The notes under the pieces are model-generated. The model worked only from the letters and a program-made list of their open reading frames with translations. It ran no database searches and was not told where the DNA came from. A stretch of DNA of 38,443 nt from an uncultured Pirellulaceae bacterium (GTDB taxonomy: Bacteria > Planctomycetota > Planctomycetia > Pirellulales > Pirellulaceae), in the NCBI GenBank assembly GCA_938091115.1, contig CALKNI010000210.1, positions 1-38,443 on the forward strand. Direction: 5' to 3'. Below are positions 1 to 7,229 of the stretch, in pieces (within the stretch, counting starts at the first letter, position 1; each line of letters opens with the position of its first letter). The position numbers and the translations under genes were made by a program.

Positions 1-446
1 CCCGTCCCAAGCGTGATCATGACCATACTTGAATGTTGCTGTCCCCCTCCGACCCAAAACTCTCCGAAAGCGGCTGCCCCGGCATCGTTAGCATAGGTAA
101 CGGGTTTACCCAAAACCTCAGCCAATTTTCCCTGCACAGGAAAATTGTGCCAACCCGGCAAGTTCGTTGGAGTTAGAATCACGCCCCGATGAATATCCAT
201 CGGTCCAGGCGTCCCCAAACCAGCAGCTGCAACATCACTCCACTGAAAACCCGAAGGCTCAATTAAAGCTTTAAACTCCTCACAAGCCTGCAGGATTGCA
301 ATGTCCGGAGACTCACCGGGGGACGTTGGAAATTTGGTATCAGCTACGATCTTGCCGCGATCGTCCACCAGACCTACTTTGACATTCGTGCCGCCAACAT
401 CGACACCGGCGAAAAGCGGTGCGGTAAATTGATCATCAGGTGTCAT
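1..446 (-). CDS. ROK-family sugar kinase (glucokinase-like), 3' end outside the window
   Basis: The first 148 residues of a ROK-family kinase, which phosphorylates a sugar such as glucose with ATP in the cytoplasm. The N-terminus has the phosphate-1 motif DVGGTN at residues 16-21, followed by KVGLVDDRG. Next come the family's GTPGPMD segment and the sugar-site YANDAGAAAFGE segment, whose Asp is the expected catalytic base. The visible part ends at TLGTG, the phosphate-2 motif, exactly at the window edge. The ATG at 446 is the first Met in frame and sits the usual distance from DVGGTN; there is no clear ribosome binding site. The zinc-binding Cys motif of ROK proteins would lie beyond the edge, so substrate and kinase-versus-repressor status cannot be judged fully. 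The absence of an N-terminal helix-turn-helix favours a kinase. Confidence 0.9.
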   Translation of the reverse strand, partial: MTPDDQFTAPLFAGVDVGGTNVKVGLVDDRGKIVADTKFPTSPGESPDIAILQACEEFKALIEPSGFQWSDVAAAGLGTPGPMDIHRGVILTPTNLPGWHNFPVQGKLAEVLGKPVTYANDAGAAAFGEFWVGGGQQHSSMVMITLGT

Positions 447-624
447 TGATAATGTTCTTAGGGAAGAAAATCTGAAAAGCAAAGTATAAAAATCAGCAGC
501 ATTTCCCACAATGCGAAACCGATATTTGTTGCCTCTTTCCCCTTTGTTTTCCGTAGTAACTTTCGGAATTTGAACCCCCCACGCAGCCTAATTGGTGAGA
601 TATTGATCAATCGGGCGACTCTTT

Positions 625-1265
625 TCAGCTTCTGGCCCGAACTAACAATTCTTTTTGGATTTTCAAAATCCGTTTTTGGCTCTTTTCCTGAGCTCTTTTC
701 ACAGCCGCTGCCACAGCTTTATCCCGCTCACGAAGGAAGGATTTGAACGCTGGGTCGGACTCTGACTTACACGTTTTGACAAGGAACTCTATCTTCTTTT
801 TAAGTTCTCTCGAGATCTTTTGTGTAACCTTCGTTTCCTGCTGGTTTGTCGCTGTTTTAATTCTGGCCAGTTCTTGTGTTAGAACTGCGGTTCCTAGCTT
901 CGCGTTTGGCCGCCCCTTTGAACTACCCTTCACTGATCCTAAATCTTGAACCCCTGAGGACGTTGTTTTGGACTTGACTGCTAATGTTGAGATTTTTGAC
1001 TCAGCCAGTTTAACCCGTTTTGAATTTTCATCCGCAACTCCCTGTACTCGATTCAGTTCCCCTTTAAGGGAACCATCTTATTTTTCGAAGCTCTTTCTTC
1101 GAGGCTAGACTCACTGTCCACATGCTCAAAAATTGCACCCTCAGTCACTTCATCCCCATCGTCTGATATTTCACCAGACTCAACGACACACACCGCAGCA
1201 TAATTTGAAACCTGAAGACGAGAGAAAGGGATCGGCTGCTCGGTTACCGGCGTGTAAGGGTTCAA
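625..1265 (-). CDS. Hypothetical charged protein, reading frame split at a possible -1 slippery site
   Basis: Not a family I recognise. Two frames look like one gene. The upstream frame (1265 down to 1053, TTG start, about 70 codons) is acidic and reaches a TGA at 1053-1055. The downstream frame is open from just after a TAA near position 1080 to 625, about 150 codons, and is Lys/Arg-rich and probably helical or coiled, with segments such as SRELKKKIEFLVK and RERDKAVAAAVKRAQEK. They overlap at the heptamer A_AAG_GGG (minus strand, positions 1065-1059), and a -1 shift there reads through to give about 213 residues. An AGGAG lies nine bases before the TTG start. Alternatives are a plain frameshift mutation, a sequencing error, or two genes, the second starting at GTG 933 (102 residues). 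The upstream region also has an ATG that hits a stop after two codons, so decay is possible. Confidence 0.5.
1059..1065 (-). promoter_or_regulatory. Candidate -1 ribosomal slippery heptamer A_AAG_GGG
   Basis: In the upstream frame the codons read TTA AAG GGG AAC TGA. The X_XXY_YYZ heptamer A AAG GGG is in the correct phase, and the zero-frame stop follows two codons later. Slipping by -1 joins the upstream frame to the long downstream frame. The heptamer lies inside a short palindrome (CCCTTAAAGGG). I did not find a convincing downstream pseudoknot or upstream stimulatory anti-Shine-Dalgarno pairing. Confidence 0.35.
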
Positions 1266-1669
1266 TCCATAAATCTCCTACATTAGCAGGCTAGTCGCAA
1301 ATCTAACGTCCTGACGCATGTTCGCCGCAGACATTGTCCCTCAAACGGAACAACATAATGCACAAAACAATTAAAGCGCGCGTTCTTAAAATCCAAAAAA
1401 GGCGTTAGTTTGCAAAGAGACAAGCATTGTCAACTTGTGTTTCAATTCAAGTGAAGAACATCAACATTCCAATCGACACGGTCGCAGACCGTTCAAATTG
1501 GCTAACTCGTTACCAGCTTAGTTAAAGAACCTGCAATTACTAAGTTTTCTTGGCAGTAGACAAGGTGTTGGCGATCAAGCATCGCAAAACTCAGCGATTC
1601 TCACGCAGCGAAGGTTAATTAATTTAACCATCTCCCTTTCTTAAAAGAAATCGCGATGAAACCGAAGCC
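1266..1669. other. Intergenic, no gene seen
   Basis: About 400 bases between the split minus-strand gene and the 3' end of acpS. It is AT-rich with stops in all frames. Only a short palindrome near 1635-1650 (TTTCTTAAAAGAAA) stands out. It presumably holds the promoter of the gene at 625-1265. Confidence 0.5.
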
Positions 1670-2077
1670 CTAAACTGGCTCCGACTCCCCTATTGCATCA
1701 CCTAGAGCAGTGGCAAAGGCCGTCGCAAAATTTTCGCAATGAGAGATACTAATCATGATCTCGGCGATCCCGCGAGATTCACAAATCACTTTGGCCTGTC
1801 CACCCAACCTCACGTATGGCTTCCCCCCCATGTGATTGACAATCTCAATGTCAGTCCACTGAATTCCGTTGGACCAACCAGTCCCCATCGCTTTAAGAAT
1901 AGCCTCTTTGGCGGCCCATCGCCCCGCATAATGCTGCGTGGAAGCTTTTCGAGATCCGCAATATTCAATTTCATCCGGCGTATAGACACGCTCGATAAAA
2001 ATACCCTCGTGCTTGTCGATCATCTTTGCAACCCGCAAACACTCGACAATATCAGTACCAATTCCAACTACATTCAT
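1670..2077 (-). CDS. acpS: Holo-[acyl-carrier-protein] synthase
   Basis: A 135-residue AcpS-type phosphopantetheinyl transferase. It moves the 4'-phosphopantetheine arm from coenzyme A to a serine of apo-ACP, activating ACP for fatty acid synthesis in the cytoplasm. The N-terminus has the family motif GIGTDIVE (residues 5-12) with the Mg-binding Asp9. RVYTPDEIEY follows near residue 30, then the second signature RWAAKEAILKA (53-63) with metal ligand Glu58. The C-terminal SISHCENFATAFA strand completes the family pattern. The length is normal for the trimeric AcpS class. The gene lies about 100 bases downstream of trpS on the same strand, so the two may be co-transcribed; no terminator is visible between them. 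Confidence 0.96.
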   Translation of the reverse strand: MNVVGIGTDIVECLRVAKMIDKHEGIFIERVYTPDEIEYCGSRKASTQHYAGRWAAKEAILKAMGTGWSNGIQWTDIEIVNHMGGKPYVRLGGQAKVICESRGIAEIMISISHCENFATAFATALGDAIGESEPV

Positions 2078-2177
2078 TTCAACACTCGAACACTTATCTT
2101 CAAAGCTTGAAAATCGTTGACCATTGCACCTACAACTGGAAGCACTTTATCAGCTCGATCTGTTTCTAACATTTGTT

Positions 2178-3137
2178 TCATACACCACAAGCGTCTTTTG
2201 CACGCTTGAGTACTTCGCCGGCTTTCGCCCTGGCGCGGGCAGCACCATCTCCAAGAATTTGATGAACCATGTCCATATCACTTTCTAACTCAGCACGCTT
2301 CTCTCTCGCTTCAGCAAAATACGAAACCGCAACCTCGGCCAGAGCTTTTTTTACGTCGCCGTAGCCAAATCCACCGGCACGATACATCGAAGCCATCTCT
2401 GATTTCGCCCGTTCATCTGCAAACAAAGAAAACAACTGGTAGAGATGGTCTGTCTCAGGAGCCTTCGACTCCTCCATCGGCCGGGAATCAGTTGCGATCC
2501 GCATGATCTTTTTCTTCATTGGCTTAACGTCCTCAAAGATCTCGATAAAGTTACCGTAACTTTTTGACATTTTTTCGCCGTCGGTTCCGGGAACTTTCGC
2601 GCTACTGTCGAGAACCTGCGGCTTGGGCAGGGTAAAAACCTCTCCAAAATTATGATTGAAAGCCTGAGCGATATCCCGACAAACTTCAATGTGCTGAACC
2701 TGGTCAGAACCAACGGGCACTACGTCTGAATCATAGGCAAGAATATCGGCTGCCTGCAAAACGGGATAAGTGAACAAACCTGTAACGACAGGCAATCCTT
2801 TTCCGATTTTATCTTTGTAAGAAACACACCGTTCGAGCAAACCCATTGGCGTACCGGACATCAAAAGCCAGCATAACTCCGAAATCTCTGGCACATCCGA
2901 CTGAATAAATAGCGTTGCTTGATCCGGATCGAGCCCAAGTGCCAACAGATCCATTGCCGTGTCCAAAGAATTCTGCCGCAACTTCTCCCCATCTCGGATG
3001 GTCGTTAACGCATGAAGGTTGGCGATAAAGTAGAACGATTGCTCCTCATTTTGAAGCGCAATGTACTGCTGGATGGCACCGAAATAATTCCCCCAGTGAG
3101 GTCGCCCTGTGGGCTGGATCCCGGAAAGTACCTTCAT
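2178..3137 (-). CDS. trpS: Tryptophanyl-tRNA synthetase
   Basis: A 319-residue class Ic aminoacyl-tRNA synthetase that charges tRNA-Trp using ATP. The HIGH-equivalent motif appears as [12 protein letters not shown] at residues 9-20, and the KMSKS loop is exact at residues 189-193 ([10 protein letters not shown]). The tryptophan pocket region with [10 protein letters not shown] lies near residues 142-151. The length is normal for the bacterial short form, and no extra domains are attached. The ATG at 3137 gives an N-terminus that starts directly with the Rossmann strand ([10 protein letters not shown]), as expected. It probably forms a unit with acpS downstream. Confidence 0.97.
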   Translation of the reverse strand: MKVLSGIQPTGRPHWGNYFGAIQQYIALQNEEQSFYFIANLHALTTIRDGEKLRQNSLDTAMDLLALGLDPDQATLFIQSDVPEISELCWLLMSGTPMGLLERCVSYKDKIGKGLPVVTGLFTYPVLQAADILAYDSDVVPVGSDQVQHIEVCRDIAQAFNHNFGEVFTLPKPQVLDSSAKVPGTDGEKMSKSYGNFIEIFEDVKPMKKKIMRIATDSRPMEESKAPETDHLYQLFSLFADERAKSEMASMYRAGGFGYGDVKKALAEVAVSYFAEAREKRAELESDMDMVHQILGDGAARARAKAGEVLKRAKDACGV

Positions 3138-3492
3138 GATTAAGCATTCAATAAAAATAGGGTTCGACTTTAAGCAAGTTAGTCTAACAAACCGCCTCTG
3201 GAACGACTAGAACGATGCGGAAATCCCGCGAAACAAGAAAGCGCCCAAACCATTAATTACGTTAATGTCAAACTAAAAAGATAGCCCCGAGTTTAACGTG
3301 CAAAAGGTAAAAATCTGCCCAGCACTAACAAATCCTACTATTGATAGAAGATGTTTTGAAGAAATTTAGAATCAGGTTTTCACTTTCCAACAGCTCAAGG
3401 GCGTGAGTGTCCATCGCATTATCCAGCGTTACGACACCGACATAACATGCACAGCACCAAAGAGCAGACGCCTCGCTGGCATCTATGACCGG
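3138..3492. other. Intergenic, no gene seen
   Basis: About 355 bases between trpS and the small membrane protein. No ORF with coding character, no strong hairpin and no recognisable motif was seen. It should carry the trpS promoter. Confidence 0.5.
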
Positions 3493-3747
3493 CTATTTCT
3501 TCGAGCGTAAAAGATAGCCGACGAAGTCAAAAATCCCGGAATATTTAAATTCACCATCGACGTAATGCTGTATGACGTAAAAAGCAAAGTAATAGAATCT
3601 GCAAAAGCACCAGATTGCCAACCCAAGAAGCAATCCAATTTTCAAGGTTGGTGCTTCCGCGATTATTAAGGCAGCGGCGAGCAGACCCGAAAGAAGAAAT
3701 AAAATTCCCTTAAAATAAATCCACTTCGGGTTTTTTAAATCCGTCAC
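3493..3747 (-). CDS. Small two-helix membrane protein, hypothetical
   Basis: The frame is open further upstream to 3933, but the best start is the GTG at 3747. It is preceded by GAGAGG six bases away, and the residues before it are hydrophilic and look non-coding. This gives 84 residues beginning with TDLKNPKWIYFKG. It has two hydrophobic segments, roughly residues 14-31 (ILFLLSGLLAAALII) and 36-53 (LKIGLLLGLAIWCFCRFYYF). The C-terminus is short and basic with aromatic residues (IFDFVGYLLRSKK). An inner-membrane protein is likely. No family is recognised, and no function is inferred from the neighbours (trpS on one side, a divergent M50 protease on the other). Confidence 0.6.
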   Translation of the reverse strand: MTDLKNPKWIYFKGILFLLSGLLAAALIIAEAPTLKIGLLLGLAIWCFCRFYYFAFYVIQHYVDGEFKYSGIFDFVGYLLRSKK

Positions 3748-4224
3748 GATTCGCCTCTCTTTTTTGTTCCGATTTCCAGCGTGCTCAATTTCCTGAGAGC
3801 CTTCATTCTTAACCGGAGAAGATAACGGGACAGTGACCTCGGCAACCCATTGTAAAAATAAAAAATCGCCATGCTTTTGGTTGTAACTCGGTTCACAATT
3901 GGGTGACTCCCCATCCAAAATTTTGCTGGGCATTTACTTTTTCGAAAACAACACGACATCGAATTCAAACAAGAGAACCCAAAGTTGAACATTTTCGTAA
4001 CTATATGAACAGCAACTAAAAATGGAACGGAGAAAATATCGGTAAAAGAAACGGTGAACCAGACCACCCTCACAGGCAGTCCGTTCAGAATATTGAACGA
4101 AACTTTTTCATTTAAGCCAATACGCTGCCTTGGCACGCGAATTGCAAAACAGTAGCGGCATGAGAGCGTTTCATGACAATCCGTCACTAAAGGACTTTTG
4201 GAAAGAATAAGGAGGAGGCTAACA
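3748..4224. other. Divergent intergenic region
   Basis: About 480 bases between the start of the small membrane protein and the divergent M50 protease gene. Long frames run through it on the minus strand but lack a ribosome binding site and coding character. Promoters for both neighbours are expected here. AAGGAGG just before 4225 is the ribosome binding site of the protease gene. Confidence 0.5.
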
Positions 4225-5169
4225 ATGATCAATTCATGGGATATTGGCTCAATCCGAGGGATCAAGCTTCGCGTTCACTGGACATTTTTACTGTTACCCA
4301 TTTGGATTTTTGCGTCAGCCGTTTCATCAGGCACAGGACTCACGTCGGCCCTCACTAACGTACTGTTTGTGTTTGCAATTTTCGGTTGTGTCCTCCTGCA
4401 CGAACTTGGCCACGCCTTCGCTGCACAGCAATTTGGAATCGCGACTCGTGACATTACCTTACTACCCATTGGCGGAGTCGCGGCACTTGAACGCATCCCC
4501 CGAATACCACTCCAAGAACTTTGGATCGCATCCGCAGGCCCTCTGGTCAACGTAGTAATTGCAACAATTATTTTTGCACTTCAGATCATTAGCGGACCCT
4601 CAATTTCTCCTGTGTCCCAGTTTCTTGCACAGCTTATGATCGCGAATGTGATTCTGATCTTATTCAACTTGATCCCCGCCTTCCCGATGGATGGAGGACG
4701 GATCTTACGGAGCCTACTTGCGTTCCAGCTCCCTTACGCGAAAGCAACTGCCATTGCTGCTCGCACAGGGCAACTCTGTGCGGTAGGACTCGGATTATTT
4801 GGCCTGTTTTCGGGCCAGTTAATGATGTTACTGGTGGCACTCTTTGTTTACTTTGCTGCCCACTCTGAAAACCGGATGGTTCAACACCAGGCCTCTTCAC
4901 ACACCTCACCGCAATCCACCGAGCCGCTTCCAACAAGCTCCCGAGAATTTAGCTGGGGACGCGAGAACAATTTCCGAAATGATGGCGGAGTTCCGTCCAG
5001 TCTTTCAATCCATTCCGTCGCTGCCTGGCTCACCAATCAACGCCGTGATCACTGTCAAATTGTTGAATCAGGAAGAGTCATCGGTGAGGTTACGCGTTCC
5101 CAATTGACGGCCGCGATCTATCAAGGGCTAGGCGGAGTTCCTGTACGCCGTCTAATCGCTGCCTATTAG
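4225..5169 (+). CDS. M50-family (site-2 protease-like) membrane metalloprotease
   Basis: A 314-residue polytopic zinc protease of the S2P/SpoIVFB type, which cleaves substrates inside the membrane. The start is ATG 4225 because AGGAGG lies just upstream; earlier frame extension has no support. The zinc motif HELGH is at residues 59-63, inside the second hydrophobic segment. The third ligand motif is PMDGGR (154-159, Asp156). Conserved PIGGVAALERIP follows the active site, as in the Rip/S2P group. Around six hydrophobic segments cover residues 10-210. The C-terminal 100 residues are soluble. Their last part (SIHSVAAWLTNQRR... VIGEVTRSQLTAAI) resembles a single, incomplete CBS-like unit, whereas many relatives carry two CBS domains. 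No substrate such as an anti-sigma factor is adjacent. Confidence 0.88.
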   Translation: MINSWDIGSIRGIKLRVHWTFLLLPIWIFASAVSSGTGLTSALTNVLFVFAIFGCVLLHELGHAFAAQQFGIATRDITLLPIGGVAALERIPRIPLQELWIASAGPLVNVVIATIIFALQIISGPSISPVSQFLAQLMIANVILILFNLIPAFPMDGGRILRSLLAFQLPYAKATAIAARTGQLCAVGLGLFGLFSGQLMMLLVALFVYFAAHSENRMVQHQASSHTSPQSTEPLPTSSREFSWGRENNFRNDGGVPSSLSIHSVAAWLTNQRRDHCQIVESGRVIGEVTRSQLTAAIYQGLGGVPVRRLIAAY

Positions 5170-5220
5170 TTGATTAAGATCAGGTTTAAATTTATCAACG
5201 TCCTGCCCGCCCCGCTGGAG

Positions 5221-5251
5221 AACGACGTTGGAAAATCACAACATCGTTTTT
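5221..5251 (+). terminator. Rho-independent terminator after the M50 protease gene
   Basis: The arms AACGACGTTG (5221-5230) and CAACATCGTT (5239-5248) pair with one mismatch around an 8-base loop. A run of T (5247-5251) follows. It lies about 50 bases after the stop codon. Confidence 0.6.
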
Positions 5252-5356
5252 GGTAATCAGACCAGCGACAACTTTGGCCCGCTCCGGTTAACGGGCTAAT
5301 TGATACGGGGATATAAATCTTAAGGATAATGCGAAAATTTTGGATAAAACCGATTT

Positions 5357-5551
5357 CTACCGCAATTGATTAAAATCGTTCAGCCGATGAAGCTTGGAAA
5401 CCATGATTTTTTGATTTTCAGGCTCATACGCATTAAGACGTAACCTATGCTTCTCATGTGATGACCGTTCCCACTCAGCAATGACCCATCTGCTTGCTTG
5501 GTCGACTCGAACTACCCTGCTCCTCCAATGGTTCAAGTCGCAATTTGGCAT
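5357..5551 (-). CDS. Possible small hypothetical protein
   Basis: A 64-codon frame starting at the ATG within TTGATGCCA. The product is hydrophilic and Arg-rich, with a protein-like segment (RWVIAEWERSSHEKHRLRL). There is no good ribosome binding site, no recognised family and no supporting neighbour. It is transcribed divergently from the PilZ gene. It could equally be chance. Confidence 0.25.
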   Translation of the reverse strand: MPNCDLNHWRSRVVRVDQASRWVIAEWERSSHEKHRLRLNAYEPENQKIMVSKLHRLNDFNQLR

Positions 5552-5609
5552 CAATTACTTTTAAAACATGCGTCTCGATTTCGTCAGATCGGGGCAAAGG
5601 GGAAGCGTG

Positions 5610-6026
5610 ATGCACGAGTACAACTTTCTTGAACAACAACCGCTCGATGTTGAGAAACACGATTTCTTCCTTGCGGCACAACAATTAAAGCAAATAGTGG
5701 ATCGAGAACCTCCATCACTCCACAACGTCCGACGACACCAACGCTCATCGACCAGTATTCCTGTTTCCATCCAACCATTGGATGAAGATTTCAATACTGT
5801 TGGCGAACAATTCTGGGTCGTTTCTAGAGATATTAGCCCAATGGGCATGGGGCTAATCTGCCCCGAGCCATTCGGTTTTGAATTCGTGAGGACCGGATTG
5901 CTCAATAAGAATGCGACGGTAATCAGTCGCGTCCGCCACAACACATCGATCGGAGAAACTCACCCGATGTTTCTCGTAGCAATCGAATTCATTAACGGCA
6001 CTGAACTCTACGAACCAACAGGTTAA
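5610..6026 (+). CDS. PilZ-domain protein (possible c-di-GMP receptor)
   Basis: A 138-residue soluble protein. The ATG at 5610 is chosen because AGGGG lies seven bases upstream; the frame is open 42 bases further with no ribosome binding site. Residues 41-45 read RRHQR, and about 30 residues later comes DISPMG (74-79). These match the two c-di-GMP-binding motifs of PilZ domains, RxxxR and D/N-x-S-x-x-G. The intervening strand pattern (SIPVSIQPL, FWVVSRDIS) and a late hydrophobic strand (MFLVAIEFI) fit a PilZ barrel. The first 40 residues are helical and of unknown role. The gene is followed by a strong terminator, so it is probably monocistronic. Its target cannot be inferred here. Confidence 0.72.
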   Translation: MHEYNFLEQQPLDVEKHDFFLAAQQLKQIVDREPPSLHNVRRHQRSSTSIPVSIQPLDEDFNTVGEQFWVVSRDISPMGMGLICPEPFGFEFVRTGLLNKNATVISRVRHNTSIGETHPMFLVAIEFINGTELYEPTG

Positions 6027-6109
6027 GGTATCCACAACCTGCAACCAACTCAAACGCCGTGGCTCTTTAGGTAAAATCCCTCCGACGAACCTAAAAGCCC
6101 AACGCAAGC

Positions 6110-6146
6110 ACGCCGAACCCGCAATTCGCTGGTTCGGCGTTTTTTG
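6110..6146 (+). terminator. Strong rho-independent terminator after the PilZ gene
   Basis: A perfect 10-base stem ACGCCGAACC / GGTTCGGCGT (6110-6119 with 6131-6140), an 11-base loop, then TTTTTT. It lies about 85 bases after the PilZ stop codon. The opposite strand has no T run, so it acts on plus-strand transcripts. Confidence 0.88.
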
Positions 6147-6195
6147 TATCGTTCAGGTCGCTAACTTGAGCCAACGACGACTGTGGATGGCTCAC

Positions 6196-6414
6196 TTAGA
6201 GAATGCCGCCATGCGTTCGCACGGGAGCCATGTGATCAGGAGCGTCAAGGAACCAGAATCGTTCCCACTCTGTTCGGATTGCCCGCAAGTTCTCGGATGT
6301 GTAGATCAACTGCTTAGCACGAACGGCCGGATCCGCATCATAAGCAGGTAGAAAACAGCCTACATTACTAGTTAATGCAGCTGCCAAGAACGCCGCAGTC
6401 AGAAGCCGACGCAT
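6196..6414 (-). CDS. Tiny lipoprotein-like secreted protein, conserved-looking C-terminus
   Basis: 72 residues from the ATG at 6414, preceded by a GGGAAG purine run; the frame extends 11 codons further but without a signal-like start. The N-terminus is a compact signal peptide (MRRLLTAAFLAAALTS) ending at VGC (Cys about residue 20), a weak lipobox. The mature part is short, with ADPAVRAKQLIYTSENLRAIRTEW rendered here only in outline, then ERFWFLDAPDHMAPVRTHGGIL. From memory, small planctomycete proteins ending in a similar Asp-Pro/HMTPYRTHGGI-like tail are common, but I cannot check this. No function is known to me. It stands alone, facing the PilZ gene. Confidence 0.62.
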   Translation of the reverse strand: MRRLLTAAFLAAALTSNVGCFLPAYDADPAVRAKQLIYTSENLRAIRTEWERFWFLDAPDHMAPVRTHGGIL

Positions 6415-6730
6415 GATACTTCCCTTTTGTTTCGGTTGATTTGACACTCAATCGGTCCTTCGAAAATAAGAGCCAGAGCGAAATTGCTCTCTCTGCTTGA
6501 AGGAATCGGCATCAACCCATGCGATAGTTTAATCCTTACAGCTGAATTATCCGACAAAGTTTGACATTGCAAGCACGGCGTGCTGTCATACGAAAGAAGT
6601 CACAACCTATTACCAGGTTTAAAAAAACGGCCCGCTCCCAAATTTGAGAACGGACCTTTTATCGTTATGAGGCTCGTTGTGAAACGACCTAAACGAAGGG
6701 TGGCTGCAACGGCAACCCGCCGGCAACCGT
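6415..6730. other. Gene-poor stretch with a minus-strand terminator
   Basis: Between the tiny lipoprotein and the small-ORF region. It holds the minus-strand terminator at 6621-6660, a small hairpin at 6674-6687, and part of an outer stem at 6699-6704. A 29-codon plus-strand frame at 6667-6756 (basic, Arg-rich) overlaps this structure and is not supported. Confidence 0.5.
6621..6660 (-). terminator. Rho-independent terminator on the minus strand
   Basis: Read on the minus strand, AAAA is followed by GGTCCGTTCTC, the loop AAATTT, then GGGAGCGGGCC and GTTTTTTT. The stem has 11 pairs when G-U pairs are allowed, and these only form on the minus-strand RNA. On the plus strand the same positions give C-A mismatches. 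This indicates a minus-strand transcript from the 6.7-7.3 kb region that has no obvious large gene. Confidence 0.8.
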
Positions 6731-6880
6731 TTATGCGGTGCCACCTCGTCGGCTAGTACAGAAATAATTCACAAAAACACCTCCTTTCTTTAAGACATCC
6801 CAATCCCAAACAGAGCCGTAAAGATCGGTGGGAGCGGGCTTCTGACCATCGCAGTGCGTACCTGCGATCCGATGCCCCAT
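6731..6880 (-). CDS. Possible 49-codon small protein in a structured minus-strand transcript
   Basis: An ATG-initiated frame of 49 codons ends about 70 bases before the minus-strand terminator. The product begins MGHRIAGTHCDGQKPAP and ends NYFCTSRRGGTA, with a Trp-rich middle (YGSVWDWDVLKKGG). It matches no family I know. Inside it, a perfect AGGAGGTG lies seven bases before a GTG at 6772, which would give only 13 residues (MNYFCTSRRGGTA). The frame begins three bases after the TAA of another small in-frame ORF (6884-6961). Strong hairpins overlap the frame (6848-6868 and 6699-6745). The transcript could therefore be a non-coding or leader RNA instead. Confidence 0.35.
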   Translation of the reverse strand: MGHRIAGTHCDGQKPAPTDLYGSVWDWDVLKKGGVFVNYFCTSRRGGTA

Positions 6881-6883
6881 TAT

Positions 6884-6961
6884 TTAGTATCCGAACGACA
6901 TTGCTACCTCGTTTTGAGATGAATTTACAAAATAAACGATTCGTTCACACAAATCGTCCAT
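6884..6961 (-). CDS. Possible 25-codon small ORF
   Basis: An ATG frame giving MDDLCERIVYFVNSS followed by about ten more residues to MSFGY and TAA. The same frame then continues as ATA ATG into the 49-codon ORF. An internal ATG (MSFGY) has GAGGTAG just upstream. It is listed only because it lies in the same terminated minus-strand unit. Chance is a real alternative. Confidence 0.2.
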   Translation of the reverse strand: MDDLCERIVYFVNSSQNEVAMSFGY

Positions 6962-7046
6962 TGCATTCACGCCGGCCTCGATTACGCCGGTGCCCTACTC
7001 TCATCAACACAAAGTAACCCGGTAGCTTCCGGAACACGCCTCAAAA

Positions 7047-7229
7047 TCAAAATGCTCCAGCGGCACAATCACAGGGAGTTCTGACCGGCATGTTGCTCCC
7101 ATATCCAACCAATCCAGTTCGAACAAAAAGAACGGTTGCCACCCAAAGAACCATGTCACCGTGATTCCAAATCAGCGAGTGGAACAATGGTTCCACGAAG
7201 AAACAGCCTCGTTTTTCCGGTTTCGCCAC
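7047..7229 (-). CDS. Possible 60-codon small ORF
   Basis: A GTG-initiated frame (MAKPEKRGCFFVEPLFHS...), with a hydrophobic middle (MVLWVATVLFVRTGLVG) that could span a membrane. No ribosome binding site and no family is seen. It is the first of three small frames on the minus strand upstream of the terminator at 6621-6660. Confidence 0.25.
   Translation of the reverse strand: MAKPEKRGCFFVEPLFHSLIWNHGDMVLWVATVLFVRTGLVGYGSNMPVRTPCDCAAGAF

Larger units (their letters stand above)
5170..5609. other. Intergenic between M50 protease and PilZ gene
   Basis: About 440 bases. It holds the terminator at 5221-5251, a possible small minus-strand ORF at 5357-5551 and, just before 5610, the ribosome binding site AGGGG of the PilZ gene. 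Confidence 0.5.

Noticed and set aside
3744-4265. 173-codon minus-strand frame across the divergent spacer
   Set aside because: Overlaps the M50 gene start and its promoter, no ribosome binding site, composition unlike coding sequence; treated as a shadow.
6667-6756. 29-codon basic plus-strand frame (MRLVVKRPKRR...)
   Set aside because: It runs antisense through hairpins of the minus-strand transcript, has no ribosome binding site, and fails to explain the minus-strand terminator.
6670-6880. Possibility of 6S RNA, SRP RNA, tmRNA or RNase P RNA
   Set aside because: No conserved core of any of these could be recognised by eye (for example no SRP tetraloop-motif or tmRNA tag), so no known RNA class is assigned.
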